Positions 13,593 to 22,812 of a DNA stretch of 36,714 bases are shown here, piece after piece. Under the pieces are notes generated by a model. That model was not told where the DNA came from. It saw only the letters and a list, made by a program, of their open reading frames with translations, and made no database searches. The DNA is taken from positions 1-36,714 of IMG/VR virus record IMGVR_UViG_3300047560_000541; one strand, given 5' to 3'. This DNA comes from a virus. The position numbers were made by a program, and so were the translations under genes. The number at the start of each line of letters is the position of its first letter. Positions within the stretch are counted from its first letter, which is position 1.

Positions 13593-14099
13593 TTAGACGC
13601 CCAGAGCGCCGCGAATGCCGGCGAGAGTGTCCACGCCGTTTACCGCGTGGATCATGTTCTCGACGTCGATTTCCTGCACGGTTTTGCCGCCGTGCTGGAG
13701 CTTGTAGTAAGTAAGCGCCATGCTGATCTTCAGCGTCGGCTTGTCGCCCGCCTTGCTTGTGCCCGGATCAATTTCCTTGATCTTGCCGCGCATGGTGTGG
13801 ACGACCGGAGTCACCACGCCGTCGAGCGACTCCAGAGCTTCACGCGCCACGAACGGAACGGTCGAACCTTCGACCACGCCGAACAGCGACAGGACGTCCG
13901 CGTCGTAGGAGATCAGGGAGAAGTCGGTCTCCATCTTCTCCATGCCCATCGTGATCTCGACGGGGGCGTGCATACCGCCGCCCCGGAACTCTTCGGTCGT
14001 GATCGCGAGCTTCGGCGCGTTGAACTCTTCGATCTGCCCCGCGTAACCGCGCCCGTCGACGAAGAGGTTTAGATTTTTGCGGATATTACGCGCGGCCAT
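13593..14099 (-). CDS. FII: Tail tube protein, P2 FII-like, 168 aa
   Basis: NIRKNLNLFVDGRGYAGQIEEFNAPK, EEFRGGGMHAPVEI and the C-terminal ALTYYKLQHGGKTVQEIDVENM, read in segments, are diagnostic of the P2 FII tail tube family. Hexamers of this protein stack into the tube through which DNA passes. It follows the sheath gene by one base and is followed by a strong terminator, so sheath and tube form a two-gene unit. Confidence 0.94.
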   Translation of the reverse strand: MAARNIRKNLNLFVDGRGYAGQIEEFNAPKLAITTEEFRGGGMHAPVEITMGMEKMETDFSLISYDADVLSLFGVVEGSTVPFVAREALESLDGVVTPVVHTMRGKIKEIDPGTSKAGDKPTLKISMALTYYKLQHGGKTVQEIDVENMIHAVNGVDTLAGIRGALGV

Positions 14100-14100
14100 G

Positions 14101-15291
14101 TTAGAGGATCTCCGTGATGTAGTCGTTCACGAGGTGCGAACGGAAGGTGACCTTCTCAGCCGGGTAAGGCGGAGTGAAGTCGAAGTCGAAATAGACCTTG
14201 CCCGCCGCGATGTTTTCCGGAGTGTTGAGATCCGGGTCAGCGTAACACTTCCCGCCGAGGATCGCGCCGAGCTTGGTCAGCGTCCGGAGGAAGTCGTTCA
14301 CGCTTTCGGTTACGTCCTCGACGTAGGTCTTGGTGATGTTCCGATCCACCGCCCACAAGTGAGCACGGAGGAGCGAGTCGTTGATAATGTCCGACGTGCG
14401 AACGACGGACAGGAACGCCCATTTCGGATCCGCCGACAGGGTGCGGTTGCCCCAGAGTCGGAAGCCGTCCTCGCGGATGATCGTCGCGACCTTGTTCTCG
14501 TTGAGGATGTTCGCGCGTGAATTTGCATCCCCGAGAGTGAAGTCGATCGAACGAGCGACGCCGGTGATCCCCGCGATGGTCTGGTTCGAAGGCGACCACC
14601 AGAAGCCGCGCTCGGCGTCCGACTTGGCGATCAGGCCGGCGACGATAGCGCTAGACGGGGCGACAATGGTGTTGCCGCTCGCGTCGAGCTTCTTCACGAA
14701 GGGATCCACGACGTAGACGCGCTTGCTCCCGAAGTCGCCGGCGTATGCGATCGCGTCCTCGTCGGTCGTGTTTGGACCGTCTGCGATGATGGCCGCGCGG
14801 ATACGATCCGCGATCCCGACAAGTTCCGCGACGACCGCGTTCGCGTTCTGCGCGTCGCGTTGGTGAGTGAACCCGGGAGCGATCAGGATCCGGGGCGAAA
14901 CGCCAAGGATGGACTGAGCCGCGAGAAGCGCCTGGACCCCTTCATACTCGCCGGTCTGGGAATTGACGCCGCCGATCACGTTCGCCACGGTTGCGGCGTC
15001 GTTCTCGCCCTCTTCGACGCGGATCACGACGACAGCCGCGCCGGTCTGGTCGAAGATCGAGTCGATAGCGCTCGGGAGCGTGCCATCGTTGGAGCCGGCG
15101 TTCGCGAGTAGCTTCGCCGCCTTGGTGCGCGAGCTCGTGATTAGAACCGGGGTGTTCAGCGGGAACACGGAAGCATCAGCGCGCGGGGCGGTTCCCACAA
15201 TGCCGATGACCGACGACCGTACGGTCTGAATGGGACGGATGCCGTCGTCGATTTCTACGACCTCGACGCCGTGCAGGAATTGTTCAGTCAT
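14101..15291 (-). CDS. FI: Contractile tail sheath protein, P2 FI-like, 396 aa
   Basis: It begins MTEQFLHGVEVVEIDDGIRPIQTV, the conserved sheath N-terminus, and has NTPVLITS, RILIAPGFTHQRDAQN, DPFVKK and RTLSADPKWAFLSVVRTSDI. The C-terminal domain ends in VTFRSHLVNDYITEIL, the interlocking strand. This makes the virion a myovirus. The ATG at 15291 is preceded by CTGAGGACCCCTTAA. The leader of about 150 bp contains a terminator for the upstream gene and copy 1 of the 20-bp repeated motif. Confidence 0.95.
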   Translation of the reverse strand: MTEQFLHGVEVVEIDDGIRPIQTVRSSVIGIVGTAPRADASVFPLNTPVLITSSRTKAAKLLANAGSNDGTLPSAIDSIFDQTGAAVVVIRVEEGENDAATVANVIGGVNSQTGEYEGVQALLAAQSILGVSPRILIAPGFTHQRDAQNANAVVAELVGIADRIRAAIIADGPNTTDEDAIAYAGDFGSKRVYVVDPFVKKLDASGNTIVAPSSAIVAGLIAKSDAERGFWWSPSNQTIAGITGVARSIDFTLGDANSRANILNENKVATIIREDGFRLWGNRTLSADPKWAFLSVVRTSDIINDSLLRAHLWAVDRNITKTYVEDVTESVNDFLRTLTKLGAILGGKCYADPDLNTPENIAAGKVYFDFDFTPPYPAEKVTFRSHLVNDYITEIL

Positions 15292-15365
15292 TTAAGGGGT
15301 CCTCAGAGGATCAAAGGTTAGTTCCGGATAACCGTAGTCTGCATGATCGAGGACCGGACCCCCGT

Positions 15366-15385
15366 TTTCCTCTTGCGCGATTTCC
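15366..15385 (-). repeat. 20-bp motif copy 1, upstream of sheath
   Basis: Minus-strand GGAAATCGCGCAAGAGGAAA; one of four copies of GGAAAWSSCGCAAGAGGAAA. It lies 75 bp upstream of the sheath start and just after an intrinsic terminator, where a new transcription unit would begin. Confidence 0.65.
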
Positions 15386-15388
15386 CAC

Positions 15389-15413
15389 AAAAAAAGCCCC
15401 GCCGAAGCGGGGC
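15389..15413 (-). terminator. Intrinsic terminator after fibre gene 2
   Basis: On the minus strand GCCCCGC, a TTCG tetraloop and GCGGGGC form a perfect 7-bp stem (plus 15396-15413) followed by seven T (plus 15389-15395). It ends the fibre unit and separates it from the sheath gene. Confidence 0.93.
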
Positions 15414-15441
15414 AAGTCCTGCTGGTCTAACGTGAACCCAG

Positions 15442-16527
15442 TTAAATCTCGGACGTTGCGGAATAGTTCAGTTCGTAGATTGTGCCCGCCGTGAAACCTG
15501 ATCCGCTATCGAGGATGGATTGGAACCCATACACGCCGATATTCGCCGCCGTGACCGTCGTCCCGACCGCAACCCCAGTGGCAATGTTCGCGACCTTATT
15601 TGCGGTCCCGGCACGGTTATAGATAACGACAGTCGGGGTGGCTCGCTTGGGGACCATGAACCTCTGCCCGGTTGCCGCGCTTACACTCACGCCGATAGCA
15701 GAACACGCGCCCGCGTATCCGGTGAGGACGTCCGTTTGCTCGTGGTATCTCCGACACCGCGCCAATTCCTCGTCATACGGACGCCGCTCGAAGGGCGTCG
15801 CAACTGAGCCGGGTTCGACTTGAACCCCCGTGACGTAGAACGTCGCGCCATTGGTTCCGATAACAGAGACCGCGCCCGTCGCGCCGTTGGGATTGAACGC
15901 GCCCCATGATCCGGGGGAGAACCGGAAACTGGAACCGCTCCCGAGATCGAAGCGGATCATCAAGCCCGCGCCGTTGGTCGTGTTCCAAGTTCCCGTCGTG
16001 TCGCCCGGGATCGTGACGGTCTTATATTCCCAAGTGTTCGCCGCCGAGATCGAGAAGGTGAACGCATACCCGCGCGAGCCGTCGGAATTCAATACCGCCC
16101 CGGAATGGGTCCCGGTAAGGCTCGACCGAACCCAAAACGACGCCGTGATGGCTTTGGCGCTCGACTTCCCGAAATTGAAGTCCGCGACGTTATACCCCTC
16201 GATCGACTGCATGATCGCGAAGTATTCATTCGCCGCCGCCGTATAGGCCGAGAGCGAAGTCACGCCGAGGTAATTGGTAAACCCATCCGGCGGCGTGACG
16301 GATCCCGCGTTTTGCTGAACCGAGACCTTGTTCGACTGGGATGCTTGGCAGTTCCAGCGATCGAGCGTGTAGTTCGCAAACCCAAGTGGGACGCTGAGGC
16401 TTGCCCCGTTGCGTCGCTGATCGATCCGCATGTCGCCGTTGATGAGGCGGTTGCGGAACATGAACCCCGAAGCCGCGACCGAATTCAATTCCTGAGCACT
16501 TGCGCCCAGACTTCCCGCGTTACTCAT
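15442..16527 (-). CDS. Receptor-binding/tail fibre protein 2, 361 aa
   Basis: FRNRLINGDMRIDQRRNGAS followed by YTLDRW is a common entry into carbohydrate-binding-like beta-sandwich domains of phage fibres. GVQVEPGSVATPFERRPYDE and ELARCRRYH close that domain. The same blocks occur in the neighbouring 533-aa fibre, so the two are paralogues. This one lacks the long N-terminal attachment region and starts with a short MSNAGSLGASAQELNSVAAS. It may join a fibre tip or act as an alternative tip. It is coupled to the 67-aa gene (TAATG) and ended by a strong terminator. Confidence 0.78.
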   Translation of the reverse strand: MSNAGSLGASAQELNSVAASGFMFRNRLINGDMRIDQRRNGASLSVPLGFANYTLDRWNCQASQSNKVSVQQNAGSVTPPDGFTNYLGVTSLSAYTAAANEYFAIMQSIEGYNVADFNFGKSSAKAITASFWVRSSLTGTHSGAVLNSDGSRGYAFTFSISAANTWEYKTVTIPGDTTGTWNTTNGAGLMIRFDLGSGSSFRFSPGSWGAFNPNGATGAVSVIGTNGATFYVTGVQVEPGSVATPFERRPYDEELARCRRYHEQTDVLTGYAGACSAIGVSVSAATGQRFMVPKRATPTVVIYNRAGTANKVANIATGVAVGTTVTAANIGVYGFQSILDSGSGFTAGTIYELNYSATSEI

Positions 16528-16730
16528 TACGCCTCCGCGAGCGATTTAAGAAAAGCCGCGACGTCCTCAGCAGACATGACGTTCCCGTCGGGGTCTTGAA
16601 GTTCAACGCCTTCGGCTATGTCCCGCTTGAAGGTTTGGTAGTCGGTGTTGGCCGGGACGAAGGGAATAGTCGTGTTGTTATTAGCAACAGCGTAAATAAG
16701 ATTATTGTAGTCTTTCAGCAATTTATACAT
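16527..16730 (-). CDS. Small protein between the two fibre genes, 67 aa
   Basis: It begins MYKLLKDYNNLIYAVANNNTTIPFVPANTDYQTFKRDIAEG in overlapping segments and includes ELQDPDGNVMSAEDVAAFLKSL. The pattern resembles small phage proteins found beside fibre genes (IPFVPAN-D-YQ-Y followed by W-x-x-GN), often described as fibre-associated or assembly-related. It starts one base after the 533-aa fibre stop and is coupled to the next fibre gene. A chaperone role is inferred only from position. Confidence 0.65.
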   Translation of the reverse strand: MYKLLKDYNNLIYAVANNNTTIPFVPANTDYQTFKRDIAEGVELQDPDGNVMSAEDVAAFLKSLAEA

Positions 16731-16731
16731 T

Positions 16732-18333
16732 TTATAACTCCGCGCTACAAGCTATGTGGTTAATAGCTGCGATACCAACATATGATCCTGTGAAATATAC
16801 GCTACAAGATTTGTCGCCGGATTCTCCAGCCACCGAAACTGTTTGTGATCCAGCCATATTATATGTGGTTACAGATGGCACTGTTCGCATCGGAACAGGA
16901 TAATCTCTTGAAATGTGCGTGGCATTTCCAGTATATGCGGCTCTTTGAATAAGAGAGCCGGCAGAAGTCACTGCTCCGATGGCGGTTCCATAGCAATACG
17001 AAGTGTAAAAATACCGCTGACAAAGAGCCAACTCGGCCCCAAACGGTCGAAACTCAAACGGCGTCGCGACGGAGCCTTTTTCGAGTTGGACGCCGGTGAT
17101 TTCGAAGCCATCACCCGAAACGTGCGAGCCAATGGCAAACTCAAGACTGAGAGAACCGAACGACGCTGGCAATGTGCGGGTGACTACATAACTTGCCTCA
17201 GAAGTCGTGAGCGTTACCGAAGTATCTACGTTGGCCGCCGCAAAAATACACCCACCGTCAGTCCCGGCGAGAGTTCTGGTCCGGACTGTTAGCGCCGTCG
17301 ACCCCGAGTTGGAGTTATTTGCTTTCGCCTTGAATGAAATAGTTACGGTTTGATTTTGCAGGTCGCAACAATTCAAAAACTCGATTTGTTGCCCCATCTG
17401 CATATAAGCATTTGAGCCCGCCCCCGTATATTTCAGCGAATACGGATACCCAGATAGCGTCGATGTAATTCTCTGAAAAGTCCCCGTTGAGCATTGGGCT
17501 TTCCATCTATCAACGGTATACACCCCGGAACCCGCCGGGTTTAGGCTCGCCCCTGCATTCCTTTGATCGATCATCATTGCGCCGTTGATGATCCGGTTCC
17601 GCATCCCGGCGAGTGGGCCACCGTTTAGAGACTTAACGGTAAGGCCACCATCCGCGCCGATGGAGACGGAGCCCGCCGGAGCCGACGCGCTCGCAGTCAA
17701 TACGCGCAACAGGTTGGCGATGTTGAAACTATCGAGCGCGATCGTCACGAGTTCATCGCCCGCCGCCGCGCCGGTCGCGAGAACGACCGTCGAGCCGTTC
17801 GCCGCCGTGTAATCGGTGATATCGAGAAGGACACCATTCAGAAACACTTGGAGATAGCCGACCGTATACCCCGACGTGGTGAACGTCGTTTGTCCCGCCG
17901 TCGCCGTGAACTTCTGTCTGGTGTAGGACGCAACCGAACCGCCAGAGCCAGCGCCCGCAATGTTCTTGAGGTAGTCGATCGCGCCCTGCACGGTCGTCGC
18001 TGAGATCCCCGACGACGCGCCATTGTAGGAAACCCCAGACGCAGCGAGAGAGGCGAGCGACGCTTGCAGGGAGGCGATATTGGCCGCGACGTGAGTCGCG
18101 AACGACGGGTCGTTCCCGATCGCGTCCGCCAATTCCTTGAGGGTATCGAGGGTCGCGGGCGCTGATCCGATAAGCGCCGCGAGTTGCGCGCTAATGTCCG
18201 CGCTCGTCGCCCTCGCCGCGATCGCTGTGTCGATCAGGTCGAGAGCGGAGCGAAGTCTCGCCAAGTCGTCCGTGAGGAGGTTCCCCGCTCCCGGCTTCGG
18301 CAAGTTGAAGTTTGTAGTGCGATCGTCCTGCAC
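16732..18333 (-). CDS. Tail fibre protein 1, receptor-binding, 533 aa
   Basis: The N-terminal part has a short attachment motif (NLPKPGAGNLLTDDLARLRSALD) and a fibre repeat (ATLDTLKELADAIGNDPSF). A YTRQKFTATAGQTTF...LQVFLNGVLL domain, typical of tail fibre shafts, follows. The C-terminal half carries MRNRIINGAMMIDQRNAG, YTVDRW and GVQLEKGSVATPFEFRPFG, shared with fibre 2. DNA coding the C-terminal part (about 16740-17560) is visibly more AT-rich than its surroundings, suggesting exchange of the receptor-binding tip. Confidence 0.82.
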   Translation of the reverse strand: MQDDRTTNFNLPKPGAGNLLTDDLARLRSALDLIDTAIAARATSADISAQLAALIGSAPATLDTLKELADAIGNDPSFATHVAANIASLQASLASLAASGVSYNGASSGISATTVQGAIDYLKNIAGAGSGGSVASYTRQKFTATAGQTTFTTSGYTVGYLQVFLNGVLLDITDYTAANGSTVVLATGAAAGDELVTIALDSFNIANLLRVLTASASAPAGSVSIGADGGLTVKSLNGGPLAGMRNRIINGAMMIDQRNAGASLNPAGSGVYTVDRWKAQCSTGTFQRITSTLSGYPYSLKYTGAGSNAYMQMGQQIEFLNCCDLQNQTVTISFKAKANNSNSGSTALTVRTRTLAGTDGGCIFAAANVDTSVTLTTSEASYVVTRTLPASFGSLSLEFAIGSHVSGDGFEITGVQLEKGSVATPFEFRPFGAELALCQRYFYTSYCYGTAIGAVTSAGSLIQRAAYTGNATHISRDYPVPMRTVPSVTTYNMAGSQTVSVAGESGDKSCSVYFTGSYVGIAAINHIACSAEL

Positions 18334-18347
18334 GTCTCAGCCCTCGA

Positions 18348-19544
18348 TTAAGTGAAAATGGCGCGGAGGTTACGGATCGTAGGACGCGCCGCCGCGTTCC
18401 CCGTCATCGTAATTCTGAGCCGCGCGGTCGTTCCGGAAAATCCGGTCTTGATGTATTTCCGCTCGACCCACGTATCTTCGAGAGGCGCACCGCTATCGAA
18501 CGAGACCGCCGCCCAAGTCGTGCCGTTGTAGACCTCGACCGTGATCGCGCTGGAACCCGGGGTCATGGCGTCGAGGATCACGACGAGGCTCGTCCCGCTA
18601 TTCGCGGAGAATTCGCGCGTGACGTAGGTCGCGGTTTCCTGCACGTTGCCGATCGCGAGTTGCACTTCCGGATAGAGAACCGGCGAGGCTTCGGCGGTCC
18701 CCGTGAGGATCGCTTCCACCTTGACGTTCCCGGTATAGCGAGCGGACAGCGAAACCGGCTGATACGGCGCGACCGTGATCTCGGTGTTCGACAGGTCGAG
18801 CAGGGTCAGTTTGAACACGCACCGACACGAGGAGGCCGGGATATCGACGTCCGCCATAACCATGAGGTCGGAGGCGTTGGTGACGGCCTTCGTCCCGAGG
18901 TCGATCGTTCGGCTCGTCTGAGTGAAGGACGGAGACAACAGACGGAACGCGAGGTCCATGTCTTGGTGCGCGGTCCACGTCGAGTTGTTCGACGAGGAGA
19001 GGAGCACGCCGATCTGGTAGGGTTGGCTCGTGATCCAGCGCCCGTGAACCGAGTCCCACTTTCCAAGTTGCGCGACCGATGCCGCCGCCACCGCGTCGTC
19101 GCACATAACAACGATCGCGTATTCGGTGTTGGCGCGAAGATAAGGGAGCTCGGGGAACGCGAAGCGCGTCGGGCTTCCATTAGTCAGGACGTCCGCTGGC
19201 TTGAGGGTCGCTTCAGCCAGTAGCCGCCGAACGGGGAACCCGTTCTCGACTTCGCGGAGGTGGACCACGATCGGGCTCGTGCCCTTCGCGGTCATCCAGA
19301 GGTCCACGCCGGAAATCTGGCTATCGTTGTCGAGAACGAACGTCTGCGCGAGCGGGTCCCAATAGTTCGTGACCGTTCTCTTGCGTTTCGTGGTCGTTTG
19401 GATTTCGTTCGTGCCGGTGAAATTGGCCGAGCCGCTCGAACCACCAGAGCCCGCGAACTCGACCAGCTTGGTTCCGACGGGCACGTTTGCCGGGATCGTA
19501 AATCTCCCTGAGACGACGCCGGCGCTATTTGCTGAAACTGTCAT
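18348..19544 (-). CDS. Fibre/baseplate-associated protein, continuation of the DUF4815 protein, 398 aa
   Basis: It begins MTVSANSAGVVSGRFTIPAN...GTKLVEFAG, a beta domain that in related phages follows a DUF4815 region within one polypeptide. YWDPLAQTFVLDNDSQISGVDLW is a recognisable block of such fibres, followed by a C-terminal discoidin-like region (AITVEVYNGTTWAAV, WVERKYIKTGF). It starts 3 bases after the stop of the 647-aa gene. The two are probably halves of an ancestral single protein, or deliberately split subunits. Confidence 0.72.
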   Translation of the reverse strand: MTVSANSAGVVSGRFTIPANVPVGTKLVEFAGSGGSSGSANFTGTNEIQTTTKRKRTVTNYWDPLAQTFVLDNDSQISGVDLWMTAKGTSPIVVHLREVENGFPVRRLLAEATLKPADVLTNGSPTRFAFPELPYLRANTEYAIVVMCDDAVAAASVAQLGKWDSVHGRWITSQPYQIGVLLSSSNNSTWTAHQDMDLAFRLLSPSFTQTSRTIDLGTKAVTNASDLMVMADVDIPASSCRCVFKLTLLDLSNTEITVAPYQPVSLSARYTGNVKVEAILTGTAEASPVLYPEVQLAIGNVQETATYVTREFSANSGTSLVVILDAMTPGSSAITVEVYNGTTWAAVSFDSGAPLEDTWVERKYIKTGFSGTTARLRITMTGNAAARPTIRNLRAIFT

Positions 19545-19547
19545 TGA

Positions 19548-21491
19548 TTAAACTCCCGCGACGGTAGAGGTCACGTCGATTCCGTCGAACTTCACTTGCG
19601 TGACTTGTTCGCCCGGGCCGAAACCTGAGATTGAAAACGCCACGTTGATTTGCCGAAGGTTTGGTAAGGCGGTCGTGGTGCTGGAGAGCGTCTCGATCGA
19701 GACGACAATCGAGTCGATCACAAAATGGCCGAGCGGTCCGAGCCAATGATTGATGAAGATGCCTGGAGCCCAGTTGATGATCTCTTGGACCGCGTGATCC
19801 ACCGCCGGGTTGAGCGTCACGCTCGCCGGGAACGGCGCGAAGGCCATGTAGGGGTTGACCTTCATCGAACCCGAGCGCGCGTCCTGAGTCAGCTTAGCGA
19901 CGTCCGTCTTGTTCAGCGTCGCAACCGTGCCGCCCGGGGTCGTGAGAGACGCCACGGACTCGGACATGGGCATGACCATAAACCCGAAGGCGGTCACCGC
20001 GCTTTGAGTGATTCCCTCGTCGCGCTGTGCGTTGCTTCGGAACGGATCCACGAAGAGGCCCTTGGTCGCCGCCGCGAGCCGCCCGTTGGCGTCCGACTTC
20101 AATTTCTGCTCGGCCACGAGGTCGTAGAGATCGAGGACACCCATCCGAATGTCCTCGATATCCGCCATCGGGACCATACGCACGCCGTCGTTGCGGACTG
20201 AGCGCGTCGCCGTGGCGTCCCACGTCTGCGCGATCGTCCCGAGAAGCATCAGGTTGTTCGGAACGCTCGGAGCGACGGGGTAATAGTCCGCCGCGACGCC
20301 CTTCACCCACACGAACTGCCCGGAGGAGTCGAGACAGAGGCGGTCGTAGCGCGGGAGCGCCGCGTCGTAGGTGACTTGGATCAGGGTTCCAGAGACCGCG
20401 CCCGTGACCGTGAAGCCCGCCGCGTCCGCCGCCGTCGGGGTTACTGTGGTGATGTATTGATACTTCACCGTGTAGGTTGAACCGGGAGCCGGCTCCGCGC
20501 CGGAAGGCGTCCAGTCGACCTTGCCCGCCGTGAGCTTGTAGTCGGTGTTCACGACGTAGGTCGTCGCGCCCTGCTTCACTTCCAGAATGGCGAGGACCGA
20601 ATTATCCGGGAGCGAGTCTTGCGCGCCGGTGAACGCGCCGTGCGTGATCGTTGCGGTCTTTTCCGCCGTGATCTGCACGGAGACGAGGTTGGCGATCGGA
20701 TAGCGGTCCGTGTTCACACGCTGAGCGGAAACCCCGGACGAGACGTGCGGCTCGGACGTGATCCGGAGGAGGTCCGCCGTCGCCGGGTAAACCACGCGGC
20801 GCGAGGTGCTCAGCTTCACGTTGCGACCGTCGACGCGGGCCTCGCCTTCGCCGACAGAATAAACCTGCTCGCCCGACACGAGATCCGCGAGCGCCGAAAC
20901 GCGGAGACCGCTCACGACGTAAGTCCCGCCGGTAGATTGGCGGTCGTAGGCCGCGATCGCGTTCGTTACGGAGTCGAGGTTCGGCGGGGCTTCTTTCGGG
21001 AGGAGAACCCCGTCGATCACCGTCCAAACCGGGAAGAAATCGCCGTCGGAGTCGTCGCCGGCATATCCCCACGCGGTTTCGACTTGGAGACGACCCGCGC
21101 CCGCTTCCTGATAGTTGCGGGTTCCGACCGCCGGATCGCGGAGCGCCGGATCATCCAGTTCGGTGACCTCGGTTTCGGTGATGTAGACGCCGATCGTGAC
21201 CGTGCCGACCGTCGCGATCGTGAACGATCCCGTGCCGACGCCGCGCACCATGCCCCGGATGTAAATCGCGCCGGAGTTGAGGAGGACCGCGCCGGTATCC
21301 GCGTTTACCAGACAGGCGCAATCCTTGATGATGTCGCCGTCCTTCAGCAGAGCGTCGCCGATCGACGTAATGCGGGAGATCGTCGCCGATTGAACCTCGT
21401 TGAGCTCAGCGGACTGCAGTCCCTTTCCCGCGCGGAATAGATGCCGGTCGTAGTGTTTGGCCGGGTCGGTCCGGTCGTAATAGTTTTCCAT
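19548..21491 (-). CDS. DUF4815-type tail fibre/baseplate protein, 647 aa
   Basis: The N-terminus YYDRTDPAKHYDRHLFRAGKGLQSAELNEVQ (read in two halves) is the signature of DUF4815 proteins of myovirus-like baseplates and fibres. A central beta-rich region with IYIRGMVRGVG and YDRLCLDSSGQFVWVKGV follows. Then come a helical segment (MVPMADIEDIRMGVLDLYDL) and a conserved DPFRSNAQRDEGITQ block. The C-terminus FSISGFGPGEQVTQVKFDGIDV leads naturally into the next gene. The likely role is long fibre attachment or adsorption. Confidence 0.8.
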   Translation of the reverse strand: MENYYDRTDPAKHYDRHLFRAGKGLQSAELNEVQSATISRITSIGDALLKDGDIIKDCACLVNADTGAVLLNSGAIYIRGMVRGVGTGSFTIATVGTVTIGVYITETEVTELDDPALRDPAVGTRNYQEAGAGRLQVETAWGYAGDDSDGDFFPVWTVIDGVLLPKEAPPNLDSVTNAIAAYDRQSTGGTYVVSGLRVSALADLVSGEQVYSVGEGEARVDGRNVKLSTSRRVVYPATADLLRITSEPHVSSGVSAQRVNTDRYPIANLVSVQITAEKTATITHGAFTGAQDSLPDNSVLAILEVKQGATTYVVNTDYKLTAGKVDWTPSGAEPAPGSTYTVKYQYITTVTPTAADAAGFTVTGAVSGTLIQVTYDAALPRYDRLCLDSSGQFVWVKGVAADYYPVAPSVPNNLMLLGTIAQTWDATATRSVRNDGVRMVPMADIEDIRMGVLDLYDLVAEQKLKSDANGRLAAATKGLFVDPFRSNAQRDEGITQSAVTAFGFMVMPMSESVASLTTPGGTVATLNKTDVAKLTQDARSGSMKVNPYMAFAPFPASVTLNPAVDHAVQEIINWAPGIFINHWLGPLGHFVIDSIVVSIETLSSTTTALPNLRQINVAFSISGFGPGEQVTQVKFDGIDVTSTVAGV

Positions 21492-21500
21492 CTATCGGCC

Positions 21501-21983
21501 TCAGAAGGTAATGAGAATGTCGAACGACTCGCGAGTATTCGCCGCCCGATAAATCGGGGTCTTGTGTTCGAGTTGGAGGAGCGTCCCGGGGTCGCTGATC
21601 TCGGACGGGACGAAATACTTCTGCCCCGCCGGTAGGCCCGGGGTCGTCACCGTGCCAGCGAATACGCCGATCTCGCGGATGATCGCGGTCGGCGCGTTCG
21701 CGGCGTCGAACTTGAACGAGAGGAAGAGCTGATTGGTCGGCGTCTCGGTTCGGCTGAACGTCCCCGCGCCTTCGATCGTGATGTTGCCGCTCTCGTTTGG
21801 AACGACGTACGCGACCTCGACCGCTTCTCTTCGCCCGATCTCGTCGATAAGCTCCGTGGCGAGAGCGTCCTCGGCGGGCGGGTTTGTCCATGCGCCATCA
21901 CCCAAACCCCAAGCGAGGTGGATGCTTTGGTTCTTGATCGCCTTGGCGATAGCCGCGCGACCGGATCTAGGCAGAATCGCCAT
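21501..21983 (-). CDS. Tail protein linking baseplate and fibre, 160 aa
   Basis: It begins MAILPRSGRAAIAKAIKNQSIHLAWGLG and includes LFLSFKFDAANAPTAIIREIGVFAG, a fibre-N-terminus-like fold (AIREIGVF recurs in phage fibre attachment domains). The C-terminus is LQLEHKTPIYRAANTRESFDILITF. Its start overlaps the gpI gene by 17 nt. Position between gpI and the DUF4815 protein suggests it connects the fibre to the baseplate. Confidence 0.7.
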   Translation of the reverse strand: MAILPRSGRAAIAKAIKNQSIHLAWGLGDGAWTNPPAEDALATELIDEIGRREAVEVAYVVPNESGNITIEGAGTFSRTETPTNQLFLSFKFDAANAPTAIIREIGVFAGTVTTPGLPAGQKYFVPSEISDPGTLLQLEHKTPIYRAANTRESFDILITF

Positions 21984-22812
21984 AGTGCTGTGACCTCACA
22001 AAATAACCGATATTTTCCCACGTCTCGGCGACCCACGGGATCCCCGTCCAGTATTGCCCGACGACTACAGCCGACGAGGATTCATCCCGCGCGCGCGTGT
22101 CCGTGGCGTCGTAAATCAGAACAGGAACGTCGCCGAACTTGTTGAAGTCCCAGACGACCCGATCCTCGTAAATGTGGTGCGTTTCATGCGCCCGGGTCAG
22201 CGTCGCGCCGAGGATCTCGGTCGTTGCGTCGAGCGTCGCCAGAGACGCGAACTTCCGACCGAATGAGAGAACGACGCCGAGATCCGGATCATAAACGCCC
22301 GAGTTGTCCGAGAGGAGATCGCCCCAGTCCGACCGATCGAGAATGAAGCGCCGCACGTCGTAGCCGTGGAACAATCGCGAGAGCTTCGTCCCGACTGGAG
22401 CCGTGATCTTCGCGAGCCGCGTCAATCCCTCAAGGTCCGAATACGGGGGAACGCCGCCCGGGTCGGCCATGAACTCGTACCAATGCGCCGAGAGCGGCTC
22501 CTCCTCCTCGACTTCTGGTGACCCGTAGTGGAGCCAAGAAAAAACCATCCGGATCGATTCCGGGGTTCCCTTGATCCGTTCCCAGATAAGCCCCTGCGCG
22601 AGGAGCGCGTCGAGGTCCGGGATATACGGGAGGAGCTCCTCAAGGCCGTATTCCCAGACGAGCCACAACAGGAACGAGTCGGGCGGGTTCTCTTTGAGCG
22701 TGACAATCCGATCGATCCCGAGATCGACGGCGACCGGCGCGCGGACAGCCGCTTCGAGAGCGCGCTCCGCGCTCGTCGAGTTCTTCGGAAGGATCGAGTG
22801 AAACTCGCCCAT
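21967..22812 (-). CDS. I: P2 gpI-like baseplate protein, 281 aa
   Basis: ILPKNSTSAERALEAAVRAP and LLPYIPDLDALLAQGLIWERIKGTPESI (in segments) match the tail protein I family, a wedge component of contractile-tail baseplates. P2 gpI is about 176 residues; here roughly 100 extra residues extend the C-terminus (from about 175 onward), perhaps for fibre attachment. The ATG follows the gpJ stop directly (TAAATG). Confidence 0.87.
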   Translation of the reverse strand: MGEFHSILPKNSTSAERALEAAVRAPVAVDLGIDRIVTLKENPPDSFLLWLVWEYGLEELLPYIPDLDALLAQGLIWERIKGTPESIRMVFSWLHYGSPEVEEEEPLSAHWYEFMADPGGVPPYSDLEGLTRLAKITAPVGTKLSRLFHGYDVRRFILDRSDWGDLLSDNSGVYDPDLGVVLSFGRKFASLATLDATTEILGATLTRAHETHHIYEDRVVWDFNKFGDVPVLIYDATDTRARDESSSAVVVGQYWTGIPWVAETWENIGYFVRSQHYGDSA

